DNA from: Aliiroseovarius sp. PrR006
Lineage (GTDB): Bacteria > Pseudomonadota > Alphaproteobacteria > Rhodobacterales > Rhodobacteraceae
NCBI RefSeq assembly: GCF_010500215.1
Contig: NZ_JAAGOY010000007.1
Coordinates: forward strand, 372,001 to 436,000
Reading direction: 5' to 3'
Length of the DNA: 64,000 bases
Shown one piece after another: positions 34,813 to 43,078 of the stretch; the first letter of the stretch is position 1, and the number at the start of each line of letters is the position of its first letter. Position numbers and translations under genes: made by a program. The notes below the pieces were generated by a model. It ran no database searches. It was not told where the DNA came from and saw nothing but the letters and a program-made list of their open reading frames with translations.

Positions 34813-35706
34813 GTGTCGCAACGTGTCACAGAACAATTGCACGAGAAGGCAGAGGGGCTTGATTGCCGCCCTCTGGCCGAGATCGCACTGCTTTTGTCAC
34901 AGGGGCAAGGTCGTGCGGCTTCCTGCGTGGATGCGGCCTCCGGTCAAATTGCAAGCGCCAGTCAGGCCATGGCCCAAAGCATTACCCAGAATGCGGTATT
35001 GCATTATGTTGCCGCCGGATCCTCGGGCCTGATGGCTGCCGCCGACGCAATGGAGCTGGGCGGCACGTTCTCGATCCCGGCCGCTCAGATACGCATTCAT
35101 ATGGCTGGCGGATTGCCAACCGGGGCAGAAATGCCCGGAGGCACCGAGGACGAAACCGACCAAATTCGCGAGAGCCTTTCGAATATCGGACCGCAGGACA
35201 CCGTGATTGCCGTCTCGGCCAGTGGCTCGACCCCTTACACAAATGAAGCGGCTCGGATCGCAAGTGCGGCCGGAGCCACAGTGATCGGTATCGCCAACAA
35301 TGCCGGGGCCGAGCTTCTACGCCTTAGCGACCACCCCGTCCTTCTGGCCACCCCGCCCGAACTCCTTTCCGGCTCGACCCGGATGGGTGCGGGCACTGCG
35401 CAGAAGATTGCCCTGAACATGCTGTCGACATTGATGGCCGTGCAGTTGGGGCATGTGCATGACGGGATGATGGTCAATCTGACCGCTGACAACACCAAAT
35501 TACTTAGCCGAGCCCGCGGTATTGTTGCGAAGATCGCAGGTGTGGAGGACGCCGCGGCCGAAGACGCCCTGTCACAAGCAGATGGCGCCGTAAAACCCGC
35601 CATTCTGATCGCATCCGGCGTCGAGAGCCTGACCAAGGCGACCGCGCTTTTAAATGCCAGCAAGGGACACCTTCGTCCCGTGTTGGAGAAACTCAAGAAC
35701 GAATAA
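34813..35706 (+). CDS. murQ: N-acetylmuramic acid 6-phosphate etherase
   Basis: A 297-residue single-SIS-domain protein that cleaves the lactyl ether of MurNAc-6-phosphate to GlcNAc-6-phosphate and D-lactate. Family blocks: YVAAGSSGLMAAADAMEL with a glutamate where MurQ has its catalytic acid, a second acid in GGTEDETDQ, VSASGSTPYTN, and the C-terminal LLSGSTRMGAGTAQKIALNMLST. The start is a GTG at 34813 with GGAGG 8 bases upstream; the TTG at 34789 lies before that ribosome site. It diverges from the kinase operon and leads the sugar ABC transporter genes. It links cell-wall sugar recycling or scavenging to the NagA route. Confidence 0.93.
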   Translation: MSQRVTEQLHEKAEGLDCRPLAEIALLLSQGQGRAASCVDAASGQIASASQAMAQSITQNAVLHYVAAGSSGLMAAADAMELGGTFSIPAAQIRIHMAGGLPTGAEMPGGTEDETDQIRESLSNIGPQDTVIAVSASGSTPYTNEAARIASAAGATVIGIANNAGAELLRLSDHPVLLATPPELLSGSTRMGAGTAQKIALNMLSTLMAVQLGHVHDGMMVNLTADNTKLLSRARGIVAKIAGVEDAAAEDALSQADGAVKPAILIASGVESLTKATALLNASKGHLRPVLEKLKNE

Positions 35707-35728
35707 ATCAAACTTCTGGGAGGAAAAA

Positions 35729-36982
35729 ATGAAACGCAAAATTATCTCGCTGGCACTGGCTGGCACCGCATTGGTCGCGACAAGCGCCTATGCCGAGGAC
35801 GTCACGCTGACCATCGAAAGCTGGCGCAACGACGACCTGACCCTGTGGCAGGACAAAATCATCCCGGCCTTTGAAGCCGAGCATCCCGGCATCAAGGTGA
35901 AGTTCACCCCTTCGGCCCCTGCAGAATACAACGCGGTGCTGAATTCGAAACTGGACGCCGGATCTGCTGGCGACCTGATCACCTGCCGCCCGTTCGACGC
36001 CTCGCTTGCACTTTTCGATGCCGGTCACTTGGCTGATCTGGACGACATGGAAGCCATGGGCAACTTCTCGGACGTGGCGAAATCCGCATGGCAGACGGAT
36101 GATGGCTCGGCCAGCTTCTGTGTGCCGATGGCATCGGTGATCCACGGCTTCATCTACAACAAGGACGCGTTTGCCGAGCTGGGCATCGAGGTTCCGACCA
36201 CCGAAGCCGAGTTCTTTGCCGCGCTCGACACCATCAAGGAAGACGGCAGCTATATCCCGATGGCGATGGGCACCAACGACCAGTGGGAAGCCGCGACTAT
36301 GGGCTATAACAACATCGGTCCGAACTATTGGAAGGGTGAAGAGGGTCGTCTGGCGCTAATCAAAGGCGAACAGAAGCTGACCGACCCGCAATGGGTAGCC
36401 CCCTATGCGACGCTGGCCAAATGGGGCGGCTATCTGGGCGACGGCTACGAAGCCCAGACCTATCCGGACAGCCAAAACCTGTTCACGCTGGGCCGCGCTG
36501 CGGTCTATCCGGCTGGTTCGTGGGAAATCTCGGGCTTCAACGCCTTGGTTGATTTCGAAATGGGCGCCTTCAAGCCGCCAGTCCAGAACGCGGGCGACAC
36601 CTGCTATATCTCGGACCACACCGATATCGGCATCGGCATGAACGCCAAGACTGCCAACCCGGAAGCTGCCAAGACCTTCCTGTCTTGGGTCGCCAGCCCC
36701 GAGTTCGCGTCGATCTTCGGCAACGCTCTGCCCGGCTTCTTCCCGCTGTCCAGCACACCTGTTGAACTGGAAGATCCGCTGGCAAAAGAGATCGTAGGCT
36801 GGCGCGGCGAGTGCGAAAGCACCATCCGCTCGACCTATCAGATCCTGTCGCGTGGCACGCCGAACCTTGAGAACGATACCTGGGGCGCGTCGGTCGCTGC
36901 TATCAAAGGCACCTCGACGCCTGAAGAGCTGGGCCAAAAGCTGCAGAACGGTCTGGCTAGCTGGTACGCACCGCAGCAGTAA
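35729..36982 (+). CDS. Carbohydrate ABC transporter substrate-binding protein (family 1)
   Basis: A 417-residue periplasmic binding protein. Signal peptide of 22 residues (cleavage after AYA, before EDVTLTIES), then the family 1 pattern FEAEHPGIKVKFTPSAPAEY. The C-terminal half contains YPAGSWEISGFNAL and FLSWVASPEFA. The ATG at 35729 follows GGGAGG closely. The position after murQ and opposite the GlcNAc kinase points to an amino sugar or an amino-sugar oligomer as ligand; GlcNAc, MurNAc and chitobiose are all possible. A strong hairpin follows before the permease genes. Confidence 0.94.
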   Translation: MKRKIISLALAGTALVATSAYAEDVTLTIESWRNDDLTLWQDKIIPAFEAEHPGIKVKFTPSAPAEYNAVLNSKLDAGSAGDLITCRPFDASLALFDAGHLADLDDMEAMGNFSDVAKSAWQTDDGSASFCVPMASVIHGFIYNKDAFAELGIEVPTTEAEFFAALDTIKEDGSYIPMAMGTNDQWEAATMGYNNIGPNYWKGEEGRLALIKGEQKLTDPQWVAPYATLAKWGGYLGDGYEAQTYPDSQNLFTLGRAAVYPAGSWEISGFNALVDFEMGAFKPPVQNAGDTCYISDHTDIGIGMNAKTANPEAAKTFLSWVASPEFASIFGNALPGFFPLSSTPVELEDPLAKEIVGWRGECESTIRSTYQILSRGTPNLENDTWGASVAAIKGTSTPEELGQKLQNGLASWYAPQQ

Positions 36983-37002
36983 CCTCCCTCTGTTGCAAAC
37001 GA

Positions 37003-37027
37003 CCCGGACGCTTTGATGGCGTCCGGG
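37003..37027 (+). terminator. Hairpin between sugar-binding protein and permease genes
   Basis: A perfect 9-bp inverted repeat (37003-37011 CCCGGACGC, 37019-37027 GCGTCCGGG) with a 7-base loop, 20 bases after the binding-protein stop and 19 before the permease start. There is no T-tract. It probably limits read-through or protects the binding-protein message. Confidence 0.7.
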
Positions 37028-37046
37028 CACACACCCGGAGTTTCCC

Positions 37047-37961
37047 ATGCAAAAGCCTCGTATCCGTTGGCATATTGCCGTGTTCCTTGCACCTGCGGTG
37101 CTTGTCTATACGGCGGTGATGATCTTCCCGCTTTTCAACACGCTGCGTCTGTCCTTGTTCAGCAAGGTTGATCAAGAGCGCGTCTATGTCGGGCTTCAGA
37201 ACTTCCAGACTCTGTTCGGAGATCCTTTCTGGTCGGAACAGTTTTGGAATGCACTGGGCAACAACTTCTGGTTCTTCCTGATCCATATGCTGGTTCAAAA
37301 CCCGATCGGCATCGCTCTGGCCGCGATCCTCAGCCATCCCCGGCTGCGCTTCGCCGCTCTGTATCGGTCGGCCATTTTCATCCCGACAATCCTCAGCTTC
37401 GTGATTGTTGGCTTCGCCTGGAAACTGATCCTGTCGCCCATCTGGGGCATTGCACCCGGCATGCTGGATGCAGTGGGTCTGAAATCCCTGTTTGCGCCCT
37501 GGTTGGGCAAAGAAGAATACGCATTGACCACGCTTGCGCTGATCTCGGTCTGGCAGTTCGTCGGCATCCCGATGATGCTGATCTACGCCGCCCTTCTGTC
37601 GATCCCCGAAGAGGTTCTGGAAGCAGGCGAGATCGACGGGATCACCGGTATGTCCGCATTCTGGAAGATCAAACTTCCCCTGATCCTGCCGTCGATTGGC
37701 ATTATCTCGATCCTGACTTTTGTCGGCAACTTCAACGCGTTCGACCTGATCTATGCCGCCCAAGGCGCGCTGGCGGGGCCAGATTTCTCGACCGATATTC
37801 TGGGTACCTTCATGTACCGGACTTTCTTTGGCTTCCAGCTGCAACTGGGCGACCCCCATATGGGATCTGCCATCGCTGGCGCCATGTTCGCGATCATCCT
37901 GGTGGGTGTCTGCATCTATCTATTCGGCATCCAAACCCGGATGCGCCGGTATCAGCTGTAA
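37047..37961 (+). CDS. Carbohydrate ABC transporter permease (MalF type)
   Basis: A 304-residue inner-membrane protein with about six helices. Typical start (IAVFLAPAVLVYTAVMIFPLFNTLRLS). The EAA cytoplasmic loop reads EAGEIDGITGMSAFWKIKLPLILPSI, which docks on the ATPase. Forms the transmembrane channel with the next permease. Operon position is second after the binding protein. Confidence 0.95.
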   Translation: MQKPRIRWHIAVFLAPAVLVYTAVMIFPLFNTLRLSLFSKVDQERVYVGLQNFQTLFGDPFWSEQFWNALGNNFWFFLIHMLVQNPIGIALAAILSHPRLRFAALYRSAIFIPTILSFVIVGFAWKLILSPIWGIAPGMLDAVGLKSLFAPWLGKEEYALTTLALISVWQFVGIPMMLIYAALLSIPEEVLEAGEIDGITGMSAFWKIKLPLILPSIGIISILTFVGNFNAFDLIYAAQGALAGPDFSTDILGTFMYRTFFGFQLQLGDPHMGSAIAGAMFAIILVGVCIYLFGIQTRMRRYQL

Positions 37962-37973
37962 GGAGTTAGGACC

Positions 37974-38813
37974 ATGAATCAGGCCCGCACAAACCCGCTT
38001 AATACAGCCGCAATGCATGGCGCGCTGATCCTTTACACGCTGATTGCTCTGTTCCCGGTCTTCGTGATCCTGATCAACAGCTTCAAGACGCGCAAAGCCA
38101 TCTTCCGCGAGCCTTTGGCGATGCCGGATGCAGACAGTTTTTCGATGATCGGCTATCAGACGGTGATGAAGCAGGGGGATTTCTTCCTCTACTTCCAGAA
38201 CTCGATGATCGTGACCGTGGCGTCCTTGTTCTTCGTGCTGCTGTTCGGCGCCATGGCGGCCTTCGCGCTGAGTGAATACCGCTTCAAGGGCAACACGCTG
38301 ATGGGGCTGTACCTTGCCCTTGGCATCATGATCCCGATCCGCATCGGCACCGTGGCCATTCTTGAAATGATGGTGGCAACCGGACTGGTCAACTCGCTCT
38401 GGGCACTGATCCTTGTTTATACCGCACAAGGTCTGCCGCTAGCCGTCTTCATCCTGTCCGAGTTCATGCGGCAGGTGTCGGACGACCTGAAAAACGCAGG
38501 CCGGATCGACGGGCTGTCGGAATACACGATCTTCTTTAAACTGGTGCTGCCGCTGGTGCGCCCAGCGATGGCAACGGTCGCTGTATTCAACATGATCCCG
38601 ATCTGGAACGACCTGTGGTTCCCGCTGATCCTGGCCCCGGCCGAAGAAACCAAGACACTTACCTTGGGCAGCCAAGTCTTTATCGGTCAGTTCGTAACCG
38701 ACTGGAATGCGGTCCTGTCCGCCCTGTCGATGGCAATCCTGCCGGTTCTGGTGCTCTATGTCATCTTCTCGCGTCAGCTGATCCGCGGCATCACCTCGGG
38801 AGCTGTGAAATGA
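37974..38813 (+). CDS. Carbohydrate ABC transporter permease (MalG type)
   Basis: A 279-residue inner-membrane protein with about six helices and the EAA loop NAGRIDGLSEYTIFFKLVLPLVRPAMA. Ends with IRGITSGAVK, a usual MalG-type C-terminus that enters the ATPase. Preceded by AAGGAG and followed with a 4-base ATGA overlap by the dehydrogenase gene. Confidence 0.95.
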   Translation: MNQARTNPLNTAAMHGALILYTLIALFPVFVILINSFKTRKAIFREPLAMPDADSFSMIGYQTVMKQGDFFLYFQNSMIVTVASLFFVLLFGAMAAFALSEYRFKGNTLMGLYLALGIMIPIRIGTVAILEMMVATGLVNSLWALILVYTAQGLPLAVFILSEFMRQVSDDLKNAGRIDGLSEYTIFFKLVLPLVRPAMATVAVFNMIPIWNDLWFPLILAPAEETKTLTLGSQVFIGQFVTDWNAVLSALSMAILPVLVLYVIFSRQLIRGITSGAVK

Positions 38814-39844
38814 CCCGTGTTCTGATCGCAGGTTTGGGCAATATGGGGATGAGCCACGCGTTGGCACATCACCATCATCCGGACGCCGAGATTGTTGGGC
38901 TGGTCAATCGGTCAGGTAAGGTGGACGCCCCCGATCTGGCCCCCTACCCCGTCTTCACCGATTTCCACGAGGCCCTTGCCACCACTCACCCCGACCTCGT
39001 GGTCATCGCCACCTATTCTGACAGCCACGCCAACTTCGCTGTGGCCGCGATGGAAGCCGGTGCACATGTCTTCGTCGAAAAGCCCTTGGCAACGACGGCC
39101 GAAGATGCGCGCCGGGTGGTGGATACGGCGACCCGGCTGGGTCGGAAGCTGGTCGTAGGATATATCCTGCGCCACCACCCCAGCTGGGTGCGCCTGATTT
39201 CTGAGGCCCGCGCCCTAGGTGGACCCTACGTGTTCCGTATGAACCTGAACCAGCAAAGCGAAGGTGCCGAGTGGGAGACCCACAAGGCACTGATGCAAAC
39301 CACGGCGCCGATCGTTGATTGCGGCGTGCATTATGTGGATGTCTGGTGCCAGATCACGGATGCCAAACCCGTGCGCGTGAACGCGATGGGCTTGCGCCTG
39401 TCGGACGAAATCGCGCCCGACATGTACAATTACGGCCAGTTTCAGGTCACCTTCGACGACGATTCCGTCGGCTGGTACGAAGCTGGCTGGGGTCCCATGA
39501 TGTCCGAGACAGCGTTTTTCGTGAAAGACGTGATCTCACCCGCTGGGTCGGTGTCAATCACAGAAGCCGACAAAGCCGGGTCTTCCGATGTGGACGGCCA
39601 TACCAAGGTTGGTGGATTGCTGGTCCATCGCCCCGATGGCGACACCTTGATCGACCTGCCGGATGAGCCCGGCCATCAAGAGCTCTGCGACGCCGAGCAA
39701 GCCTATATGCTGCGCGCGATCCGTGAAGATATCGACCTTACCCGACATATGCAGGACGCCGTTCAGTCGCTAGCCATTTGCCTGGCAGCCGACGAAAGCG
39801 TCCGTTCTGGACAACCCGTAAACCTGATGGAGGTGACGTCATGA
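38810..39844 (+). CDS. Gfo/Idh/MocA family oxidoreductase
   Basis: A 344-residue NAD(P)-dependent dehydrogenase. The Rossmann start is VLIAGLGNMGMSHALA, and the catalytic EKP motif is in VFVEKPLATTAED. The substrate domain contains VDCGVHYVDVWCQI, the histidine-bearing segment of the family. Start and stop overlap both neighbours by 4 bases (ATGA), so it is embedded in the transporter operon. Family members oxidise or reduce sugars, inositols or amino sugars at a ring carbon. Here it probably modifies the imported sugar or a derivative that the MurQ/NagA route cannot use directly. Confidence 0.9.
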   Translation: MTRVLIAGLGNMGMSHALAHHHHPDAEIVGLVNRSGKVDAPDLAPYPVFTDFHEALATTHPDLVVIATYSDSHANFAVAAMEAGAHVFVEKPLATTAEDARRVVDTATRLGRKLVVGYILRHHPSWVRLISEARALGGPYVFRMNLNQQSEGAEWETHKALMQTTAPIVDCGVHYVDVWCQITDAKPVRVNAMGLRLSDEIAPDMYNYGQFQVTFDDDSVGWYEAGWGPMMSETAFFVKDVISPAGSVSITEADKAGSSDVDGHTKVGGLLVHRPDGDTLIDLPDEPGHQELCDAEQAYMLRAIREDIDLTRHMQDAVQSLAICLAADESVRSGQPVNLMEVTS

Positions 39845-40839
39845 CGGCGCTGACCCTGACCAATGTGAACAAATCCTTCGGGAAAGTTCATGTACTGAAA
39901 GACATCAATATCGAAATCGAAGAAGGCGAATTCGTTGTCTTCGTTGGCCCATCCGGTTGCGGTAAATCCACCCTTCTGCGCGTGATCGCGGGGCTGGAAG
40001 ACGCCAGCTCGGGCGAGATCCGCATCGGGGACGATGTGGTCAACATGACCCCGCCGTCCAAGCGCGGCATCGCGATGGTGTTCCAAAGCTACGCGCTTTA
40101 TCCGCACCTGAACGTGCGCAAGAACATGTCGCTGGCGCTGAAACAAGAAAAGCAGCCCAAGGATGTGATCGACGCCCGCGTGGCCGAAGCCAGCCGGATG
40201 CTGAATCTGGAAGAGTATCTGGACCGCCTCCCATCTGAACTCTCGGGTGGTCAGCGCCAGCGTGTCGCCATCGGACGCGCCATCGTGCGCCAGCCGAAAA
40301 TCTTCCTGTTCGACGAACCCCTGTCAAACCTCGACGCAGCCCTGCGCATGAACACACGGATCGAGATAGCCGGCCTGCATGCGCAGCTTGGGACGTCGAT
40401 GATCTATGTAACCCATGACCAGACCGAAGCGATGACACTGGCCGACAAAATCGTCGTTCTGCGCGACGGACGGGTCGAACAGATCGGTAGCCCGATGGAG
40501 CTGTATAACAACCCGGCGAACCAGTTTGTCGCGGGATTCCTGGGCTCTCCGGCAATGAATTTCTTCCCGGCGGGTCAGGTAGCAGAAGGCGATGATCGGA
40601 CAATGGGTGTGCGGCCCGAGGATCTGTATCTGGCGGACGATGGCGCGTTAAAGGTTGATGTCAGCCACGTTGAAAAGCTTGGCGGAGATACAAACGTAAT
40701 TGCCAATTTCGGTGGCCAACAAATTACTGCGCGCCTGTTCGGTCAGCATGACATTGCAGAGGGGCAGTCCCTGTCACTCGGCTTCGACGCCGATAAGGCC
40801 TATTTCTTTAGCCCGGACGGCGAACGCCTTTACGAGTAA
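39841..40839 (+). CDS. Carbohydrate ABC transporter ATP-binding protein (MalK/UgpC type)
   Basis: A 332-residue ATPase with Walker A GPSGCGKST, Q-loop FQSYALYP, signature LSGGQRQR and Walker B IFLFDEPLSNLD, followed by the C-terminal regulatory TOBE region (GVRPEDLYL). Energises the two permeases. The ATG overlaps the preceding stop by 4 bases. Last gene of the rightward amino-sugar arm. Confidence 0.96.
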   Translation: MTALTLTNVNKSFGKVHVLKDINIEIEEGEFVVFVGPSGCGKSTLLRVIAGLEDASSGEIRIGDDVVNMTPPSKRGIAMVFQSYALYPHLNVRKNMSLALKQEKQPKDVIDARVAEASRMLNLEEYLDRLPSELSGGQRQRVAIGRAIVRQPKIFLFDEPLSNLDAALRMNTRIEIAGLHAQLGTSMIYVTHDQTEAMTLADKIVVLRDGRVEQIGSPMELYNNPANQFVAGFLGSPAMNFFPAGQVAEGDDRTMGVRPEDLYLADDGALKVDVSHVEKLGGDTNVIANFGGQQITARLFGQHDIAEGQSLSLGFDADKAYFFSPDGERLYE

Positions 40840-41002
40840 TCAAACTATCACTGAGACAGATAGGCCTTGATCTACGGCCGTACGGAAAACGTAGCCCGCA
40901 ATAACCGACCAGTCTGCGCGGCGTCATACTTGTGTCGATTGCTAACCTCTTGCTTGGTGTTTGACGGAAGGGCTGATTTCTGGAACCTTCCCAACAAGCC
41001 CA

Positions 41003-41545
41003 TCAATCTGCGGTATCACCAGTTTTGGACGCGAGGATTTTCGCATAGCGTGCGATGCTTTCCTTCGACCAGGTTTTCACGGGATCATAGTACTTGTCGA
41101 ACTGCGGCGACTGGTCGGACAGAAGGACATGGGCCTGCTTGGACGATGTATAGATGTGTACATCGGGTGGCATCAGGCTTGGGTCATCCAGCGTTCCGGC
41201 GCGTATGAAAAGCACGTGATTTCCAACCTTCTGCAGGGCGTGATACTTGCTCCAGACGGCAACACCGCATTCCGGACAGCGCGAGATTGTCTGTCCGGCC
41301 CCGCTGGGTGTTTTCACGGGGTGGTCGTGCACCGCGCCAGAGAGAAGCTCTACCCGATCCTCTTCGATCAATGCATTGACCGCGTAGGCCGCACCGGTCT
41401 GGGTTTGGCAGAATGTGCAATGGCAGCCATGCACAATCAAAGGTTTGGAGTACATGTGATAGCGCACATGACCGCAGGTGCACCCGCCCGCATAGGGTTC
41501 AAAGACCGCCCCTGCATCTGCAGTTTCGTCGGAAACATTCTCCAT
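41003..41545 (-). CDS. GFA (glutathione-dependent formaldehyde-activating)/CENP-V family protein
   Basis: A 180-residue zinc-binding protein. The GFA zinc ligands are visible: CTCG, HGCHCTFCQ and RCPECGVAVW. Members bind zinc and thiol conjugates; only a few have shown activity with formaldehyde and glutathione, so the reaction here is open. The ATG at 41545 has AAAGGAC 6 bases upstream. Unusually, its first 109 bases lie inside the 3' end of the upstream methyltransferase gene in another frame. It is the last gene of a leftward cluster with a methyltransferase and a small membrane protein. Confidence 0.87.
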   Translation of the reverse strand: MENVSDETADAGAVFEPYAGGCTCGHVRYHMYSKPLIVHGCHCTFCQTQTGAAYAVNALIEEDRVELLSGAVHDHPVKTPSGAGQTISRCPECGVAVWSKYHALQKVGNHVLFIRAGTLDDPSLMPPDVHIYTSSKQAHVLLSDQSPQFDKYYDPVKTWSKESIARYAKILASKTGDTAD

Positions 41546-42447
41546 TCTATGTCCTTTGACTGCTGCGGCGAGGTCGCGGAGATCATCCACGAAGCGCTGT
41601 TCATCCAGATACCGTCTGCATCGTGATGCTCCGAGGAGAACAACGCTTGCAGATCCGTTTCGATGGCGGAACGCTTGCGTTCGCCCACGTCGCCCGCCGT
41701 GCGAAAAATCTCGCCCGCAGGGCCGAGCGCCAGTTGAAACGCGATCGCCTCGTCAATTGTTCGCCCGACCAGGACCTTTGCGTCAATCTTTTCAAATGAG
41801 ATGTCGGTGAAGCCTGCCGCCTCCATTTGGGTGCGTACAACCGCGGGGTCCGCCATCGAAAACGGACCCGGGCCGCAGCTGGGCGCGTCGGCATCCGGCT
41901 GTGGCAGGTGCTTTAGCAGAACCGAGCGGGCAGCAGCCAGCCACGGGTTTTCCGCGCGCTGTCGCCAGACAATGTGGGTCAGCCGCCCACCGGGGCGAAG
42001 TGCTTTGCGCATGGTGCGCAGGCCAGACACGGGGTTCACGAAGAACATGGTTCCGAAACGGGCGAAGACATTGTCATACTGCCGTTCGGGCAGGTTGTTT
42101 TCGGCGTCTGCGACGTGAAATTCAGCGTTCCCGATTTCAGAGCTTTGCAATTCGGTCTGCGCAACATCTACGAAATCCGGGCAGCAATCGATCCCGGATA
42201 CGTGGCCTTTCGGACCAACCATCCGCGCCAGCGCCAACGTGGTGTCGCCAAAACCGCATCCAACATCGAGAACCCGCGCGCCGTTCTGGATTTCAAGGCG
42301 CGGAAACACCTGCGCGCTGTGGCGCGACAGGCCGCCTTCCAGAATGTGGCGATAGGTCAGGAACTTCGGCGCCAGTACATCCTTCCAGAATTCAACAATC
42401 GGCGAGACTGGCGCCACAAAGGTGGTGGTGTGGTCAATCTTTGTCAT
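41437..42447 (-). CDS. Class I SAM-dependent methyltransferase
   Basis: A 336-residue methyltransferase. Motif I is VLDVGCGFGDTTLALA (about residues 65-80), with the acidic loop HVSGIDCCPDF and later FARFGTMFF and LRPGGRLTHIVWR. The ATG at 42447 has AAGGAG 8 bases upstream. Relatives normally end soon after a segment like SASWMISATSP; here the frame continues about 40 residues, overlapping the GFA gene by 109 bases. That extension is probably the product of a lost stop codon or small indel. Substrate unknown. It is transcribed with the membrane protein gene upstream, opposite an HxlR regulator. Confidence 0.87.
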   Translation of the reverse strand: MTKIDHTTTFVAPVSPIVEFWKDVLAPKFLTYRHILEGGLSRHSAQVFPRLEIQNGARVLDVGCGFGDTTLALARMVGPKGHVSGIDCCPDFVDVAQTELQSSEIGNAEFHVADAENNLPERQYDNVFARFGTMFFVNPVSGLRTMRKALRPGGRLTHIVWRQRAENPWLAAARSVLLKHLPQPDADAPSCGPGPFSMADPAVVRTQMEAAGFTDISFEKIDAKVLVGRTIDEAIAFQLALGPAGEIFRTAGDVGERKRSAIETDLQALFSSEHHDADGIWMNSASWMISATSPQQSKDIEWRMFPTKLQMQGRSLNPMRAGAPAVMCAITCTPNL

Positions 42448-42500
42448 GGAAATACTCCTTGAAAAGCCGGGTCGCATGGTCAGCGCAACCCGGGGGATCA

Positions 42501-42929
42501 TCAGGCGGCCAAAGGACGAGCCCAGCTGTAATGCGGGGCACGTTCGCCGCGCAGGTAACGAAGGATGTCCGTGGTATCGACGACAAGCGACACTAGGTTC
42601 GTCACGAACAGCACGGCAATCCAGCTTGCCAGCTGCGGATCGGCTTGAATTGCCTCAAGCCGGGTGGCCATCCAGGCGAACATCGGGATCCACATCAGGT
42701 GGACAATGCCCAAGATGCGCGTGAAGCCAATCCGGTCGTAGATCAGGGCCTGCCCGGCAACAGCAACACCGGTAACGGCCAGCAAGACCTGTGCCTCGAT
42801 ATGCGTGATGAAATACAGACAGCCCAGATTGACGCCGACCAGCCAGACATTCCAGATCCGCGGGACGATGCGAAACCGCAGATAGACGACGCCGAAGATC
42901 TGCAGCACGTTTTTCACGAAGTTGTACAT
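42501..42929 (-). CDS. Small integral membrane protein, unknown function
   Basis: A 142-residue protein with about four predicted membrane helices (around VWLVGVNLGCLYFITH, ILGIVHLMWIPMFAWMA and ASWIAVLFVTNLVSLVV). I do not recognise a named family. The start at 42929 is well supported by AGGAGG 7 bases upstream, and the longer frame to 43022 runs over the promoter dyad. It is the first gene of the leftward cluster with the methyltransferase and GFA protein and is divergent from the HxlR regulator, which probably controls it. Confidence 0.8.
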   Translation of the reverse strand: MYNFVKNVLQIFGVVYLRFRIVPRIWNVWLVGVNLGCLYFITHIEAQVLLAVTGVAVAGQALIYDRIGFTRILGIVHLMWIPMFAWMATRLEAIQADPQLASWIAVLFVTNLVSLVVDTTDILRYLRGERAPHYSWARPLAA

Positions 42930-43011
42930 GATTTCCTCCTTCTGTTGCCGGTGTGGTCCGGCGATGAAGAAGGAATACTCAAGCAGGCAAGCGGGAAATA
43001 CTGCGCCCAGT

Positions 43012-43039
43012 GTAGTAAACAACTACGTATTGCGTAGTT
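43012..43039. promoter_or_regulatory. Compound palindromic operator between the membrane-protein cluster and the HxlR gene
   Basis: AACTACG (43021-43027), 5 bases, then CGTAGTT (43033-43039) is a perfect inverted repeat. GTAGT at 43012-43016 also pairs with ACTAC at 43022-43026. The central arm is thus shared by two dyads. HxlR proteins bind such dyads as dimers. It lies 40 bases before the regulator's start and about 85 bases before the divergent gene, so it can serve both. Confidence 0.6.
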
Positions 43040-43078
43040 AGCCTGCGCCACACTATCCTGACATCAGGAGGTTCCACC

